From NCBI GenBank assembly GCA_945901835.1, contig CAMDMH010000146.1, positions 1 through 7,307 on the forward strand: DNA of 7,307 nucleotides, read 5' to 3'. The notes under the pieces are model-generated. The model searched no databases, had not been told where the DNA came from, and saw nothing but the letters and a program-made list of their open reading frames with translations. The position numbers and the translations under genes are program-made. Origin of the DNA: Devosia equisanguinis. Lineage in GTDB: Bacteria > Pseudomonadota > Alphaproteobacteria > Rhizobiales > Hyphomicrobiaceae. Below, in pieces: positions 6,173 to 7,307 of this stretch (position 1 is the stretch's first letter; each line of letters opens with the position of its first letter).

Positions 6173-6778
6173 TCAGCCTGATGCGATGGCCGGGGACCCT
6201 GGCGCCGTCGGGGCGTGCACGGCCCGGTCGAGGACGGCTTCGGCTGCTTTCCGTGCGTTCTCGGCGACGCCTTTGGAGCCGAGAACTTGGGCGAAGGCGA
6301 CGGCGCCCTCGTGCAGCATCACCAGTTGGCGCGCGACGGTCTTGGGATCAGGGATTTTTGCAGCGCGCGTCAGTTCCTCGAAGAACGCGAGATAGAGCCG
6401 CTTGTGCATTTGGACCTGTTGCAGGACGACGTTGGGACCGCCGCCGAATTCGCTGGCTGCTGCCATGAAGGGGCAGCCGGCGAAGGATTGATCCTCGAGC
6501 CAGATCGCCAGCTGCGAGAACGTGGCGAGAATCCGCTCGCGCGGGTCGGCCGAGGCGTTCTCCACGAAGGCGCGCATCTCTTCGCGGGCGGCCTCGTCGA
6601 TCTTGGCCAGCACCGCCACGATCAGATCGTCCTTCGTGTTGAAGTGACGATAGAGCGTCGCCTTCGAGATGCCTGTCGCCTCCATGATCCGGTCGACACC
6701 GGTCGCGTGATAGCCGTGCTGGTTGAACAGGTCGATGGCGACGTCGATGAGGTGCTCGCGCTTGTCGGTGCGGGACAT
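6173..6778 (-). CDS. TetR/AcrR-family transcriptional repressor
   Basis: This 201-residue protein has the size and layout of TetR regulators: an N-terminal DNA-binding domain (about 5-55) with helix-turn-helix VDRIMEATGISKATLYRHF (28-46), then the KDDLI start of helix 4. An all-helical ligand-binding domain follows, with CPFMAAASEFGG (102-113) resembling TetR members that respond to small hydrophobic or reactive compounds. The ligand is unknown. I chose ATG 6778 over the in-frame ATG at 6838: family homology starts at 6778, a GGA-type SD lies near it, and the extra 20 codons would lie over a good promoter and operator (6791-6838). It is probably autoregulated. Other targets could be the divergent small-peptide genes or the operon downstream of the toxin-antitoxin module. 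Confidence 0.92.
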   Translation of the reverse strand: MSRTDKREHLIDVAIDLFNQHGYHATGVDRIMEATGISKATLYRHFNTKDDLIVAVLAKIDEAAREEMRAFVENASADPRERILATFSQLAIWLEDQSFAGCPFMAAASEFGGGPNVVLQQVQMHKRLYLAFFEELTRAAKIPDPKTVARQLVMLHEGAVAFAQVLGSKGVAENARKAAEAVLDRAVHAPTAPGSPAIASG

Positions 6779-6790
6779 GCTGGATTCCAA

Positions 6791-6808
6791 GTGAACAGTT
6801 CGGTTCAC
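6791..6808. promoter_or_regulatory. Palindromic operator, probable TetR autoregulatory site
   Basis: GTGAAC and GTTCAC flank a 6-nt spacer, giving an 18-bp site (GTGAACAGTTCGGTTCAC). GAAC-A-GTTC is a second overlapping half-site pair. It lies between the -10 box (6810-6815) and the TetR start, one base past the -10, where a bound repressor would block transcription. Size and position are typical for TetR operators. Confidence 0.65.
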
Positions 6809-6809
6809 A

Positions 6810-6838
6810 AATTTAGTCGCACATGAGTAGTGAATCAA
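6810..6838 (-). promoter_or_regulatory. Probable sigma70-type promoter of the TetR gene
   Basis: On the minus strand TTGATT (6838-6833, 4 of 6 to TTGACA) is followed after exactly 17 nt by TAAATT (6815-6810, 4 of 6 to TATAAT). The expected transcription start falls inside the palindrome at 6791-6808, and the coding start at 6778 follows. Confidence 0.5.
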
Positions 6839-6997
6839 GCGTCAAACGCCATTGTGATAACGCACTCATATCGCTTTCGTGATCGAGTGTTATTTTCATA
6901 ATGAAACAGATCAGTTCATACCAATATTCATGAGCGGCACGACCAAGAACAACGCCGCCGACGAGATCTAGAGCACCCAGAACAAGAACCACAGTAG
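6839..6997. other. AT-richer divergent intergenic region, likely promoter area for the rightward small genes
   Basis: No substantial gene is visible. The stretch is clearly poorer in GC than the rest. It holds CACTC (6863-6867) and GAGTG (6885-6889) as distant inverted arms, a perfect palindrome TTCAT-A-ATGAA (6895-6905), and two further TTCAT copies (6915-6919, 6927-6931). CATAAT (6897-6902, 5 of 6 to TATAAT) is a possible rightward -10 inside the palindrome, but no good -35 stands 16-18 nt before it. A 13-codon frame (6930-6971) has no SD. Confidence 0.4.
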
Positions 6998-7003
6998 ATG
7001 ATC

Positions 7004-7132
7004 ATGAAGACCGTCCTCGCCGCCCTCGCCGTGACCTTCGCCATCGCTTCGACGGCGATCCCGGCTTCCGCGAACTACGTGGCACCGGACGCCAGCTGGC
7101 AGACGAAGGCCCTGGCCGGCACCGGCTACTGA
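7004..7132 (+). CDS. Tiny secreted peptide precursor, copy 1
   Basis: This 42-residue product is not a family I recognise. A Sec signal peptide is clear: MK, then the hydrophobic stretch TVLAALAVTFAIASTAIP (3-20), then ASA (21-23) as an AxA-type signal peptidase I site. Cleavage after Ala23 would release NYVAPDASWQTKALAGTGY, 19 residues with two Tyr, one Trp and no Cys. It would be exported to the periplasm or outside. An in-frame ATG at 6998 would add only M-I; both copies keep this M-x-M start, and the SD-like AGG before copy 2 suits the second ATG. A nearly identical copy follows 197 bp on, with similar codons, which argues that this short frame is a real gene. It is divergent from the TetR gene, whose product might control it. 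I see no processing enzyme or transporter in view. Confidence 0.68.
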   Translation: MKTVLAALAVTFAIASTAIPASANYVAPDASWQTKALAGTGY

Positions 7133-7200
7133 TCGAGCCGCCCTTCAGTTCCCCTCACCCTAGCACCTCAAAACAACTCGAAAACACTCAGGCGATGACC

Positions 7201-7307
7201 ATGAAGACCGTCCTCGCCGCCCTCGCCGTGACCTTCGCTATCGCTTCGACGGCGATCCCTGCTTCCGCGAACTACGTGGCACCGGACGCCAGCTGGCAGA
7301 CGAAGGC
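7201..7307 (+). CDS. Tiny secreted peptide precursor, copy 2 (runs off the right edge)
   Basis: The first 35 codons encode exactly the same residues as copy 1, from MKTVL through SWQTK; the last residues and stop lie outside the window. Over the 107 shared bases only two differ, at 7239 (GCT versus GCC, Ala) and 7260 (CCT versus CCG, Pro), both silent. The upstream in-frame ATG at 7195 reads M-T instead of M-I. AGG at 7190-7192 is 8 nt before ATG 7201. The 62 bp between copy 1's stop and the upstream ATG at 7195 shows no hairpin terminator, so both copies may be on one transcript. More copies may follow to the right. Confidence 0.66.
   Translation, partial: MKTVLAALAVTFAIASTAIPASANYVAPDASWQTK

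Larger units (their letters stand above)
6998..7307 (+). repeat. Tandem head-to-tail gene duplication, 197-bp period
   Basis: The block from 6998 recurs from 7195 to the window end. Counting from the upstream ATG, 113 bases overlap with three differences (7002/7199, 7042/7239, 7063/7260). The DNA just before each copy is only loosely alike (AGCACC, then A-rich sequence, then CAG), so the near-identity covers the coding part rather than the leader. The unit count is unknown because the window ends inside unit 2. Confidence 0.9.

Noticed and set aside
6215..6826. Plus-strand open frame of 203 codons
   Set aside because: Antisense to the TetR gene, whose helix-turn-helix, operator and promoter are all consistent with the minus strand.
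6779..6838. Extended TetR start at 6838
   Set aside because: The extra 20 codons cover the operator and the -10/-35 elements, and family homology begins at 6778.

Overview
This looks like a GC-rich alphaproteobacterial chromosome, probably Hyphomicrobiales or a relative. That is inferred from third-position GC bias, tightly overlapping operons and protein flavour; no marker gene fixes the taxon. Every gene from position 6778 down to the left edge is on the minus strand. Only a short, AT-richer stretch and two tiny genes at the right end point the other way.

Reading in the direction of transcription: a TetR-family repressor (6778-6173) has a recognisable promoter and an 18-bp palindromic operator. 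A two-gene toxin-antitoxin module follows: a Phd/YefM-type antitoxin, then a PIN-domain VapC toxin, with an ATGA overlap. Next is a compact four-gene operon: a divergent 6-pyruvoyl-tetrahydropterin-synthase-like (PTPS/QueD fold) protein, a 78-residue three-helix membrane protein, a GT4 glycosyltransferase and a class I SAM methyltransferase. The last three are joined by ATGA stop/start overlaps. The set suggests synthesis of a small molecule that is glycosylated and methylated, perhaps pterin-derived. The PTPS-like member lacks several canonical catalytic residues, so its chemistry is open.

After a 109-bp gap that holds a perfect tandem 15-bp repeat come two acyl-CoA genes: a hydroxycinnamoyl-CoA hydratase/lyase (HCHL)-type crotonase, and an NDP(ADP)-forming acyl-CoA synthetase that runs off the left edge. 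The pair resembles the ferB-ferA (feruloyl-CoA hydratase/lyase plus feruloyl-CoA synthetase) arrangement known from Sphingobium SYK-6. However, two residues that contact the 4-hydroxyphenyl ring in the Pseudomonas enzyme appear to be replaced, so the true substrate may differ.

At the right end, divergent from the TetR gene, two near-identical copies of a tiny secreted-peptide gene lie head to tail with a 197-bp period. The precursor is 42 residues with a signal peptide and a predicted 19-residue mature peptide. The second copy is cut by the window edge. In the overlapping 107 bases from the chosen start codon the copies differ only at two synonymous sites. This possible peptide array and the PTPS-like/GT4/methyltransferase operon are the best candidates for undescribed biology here. 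No stretch above 300 bases lacks a gene. I saw no tRNA, rRNA, CRISPR array or transposase, and no convincing intrinsic terminator.
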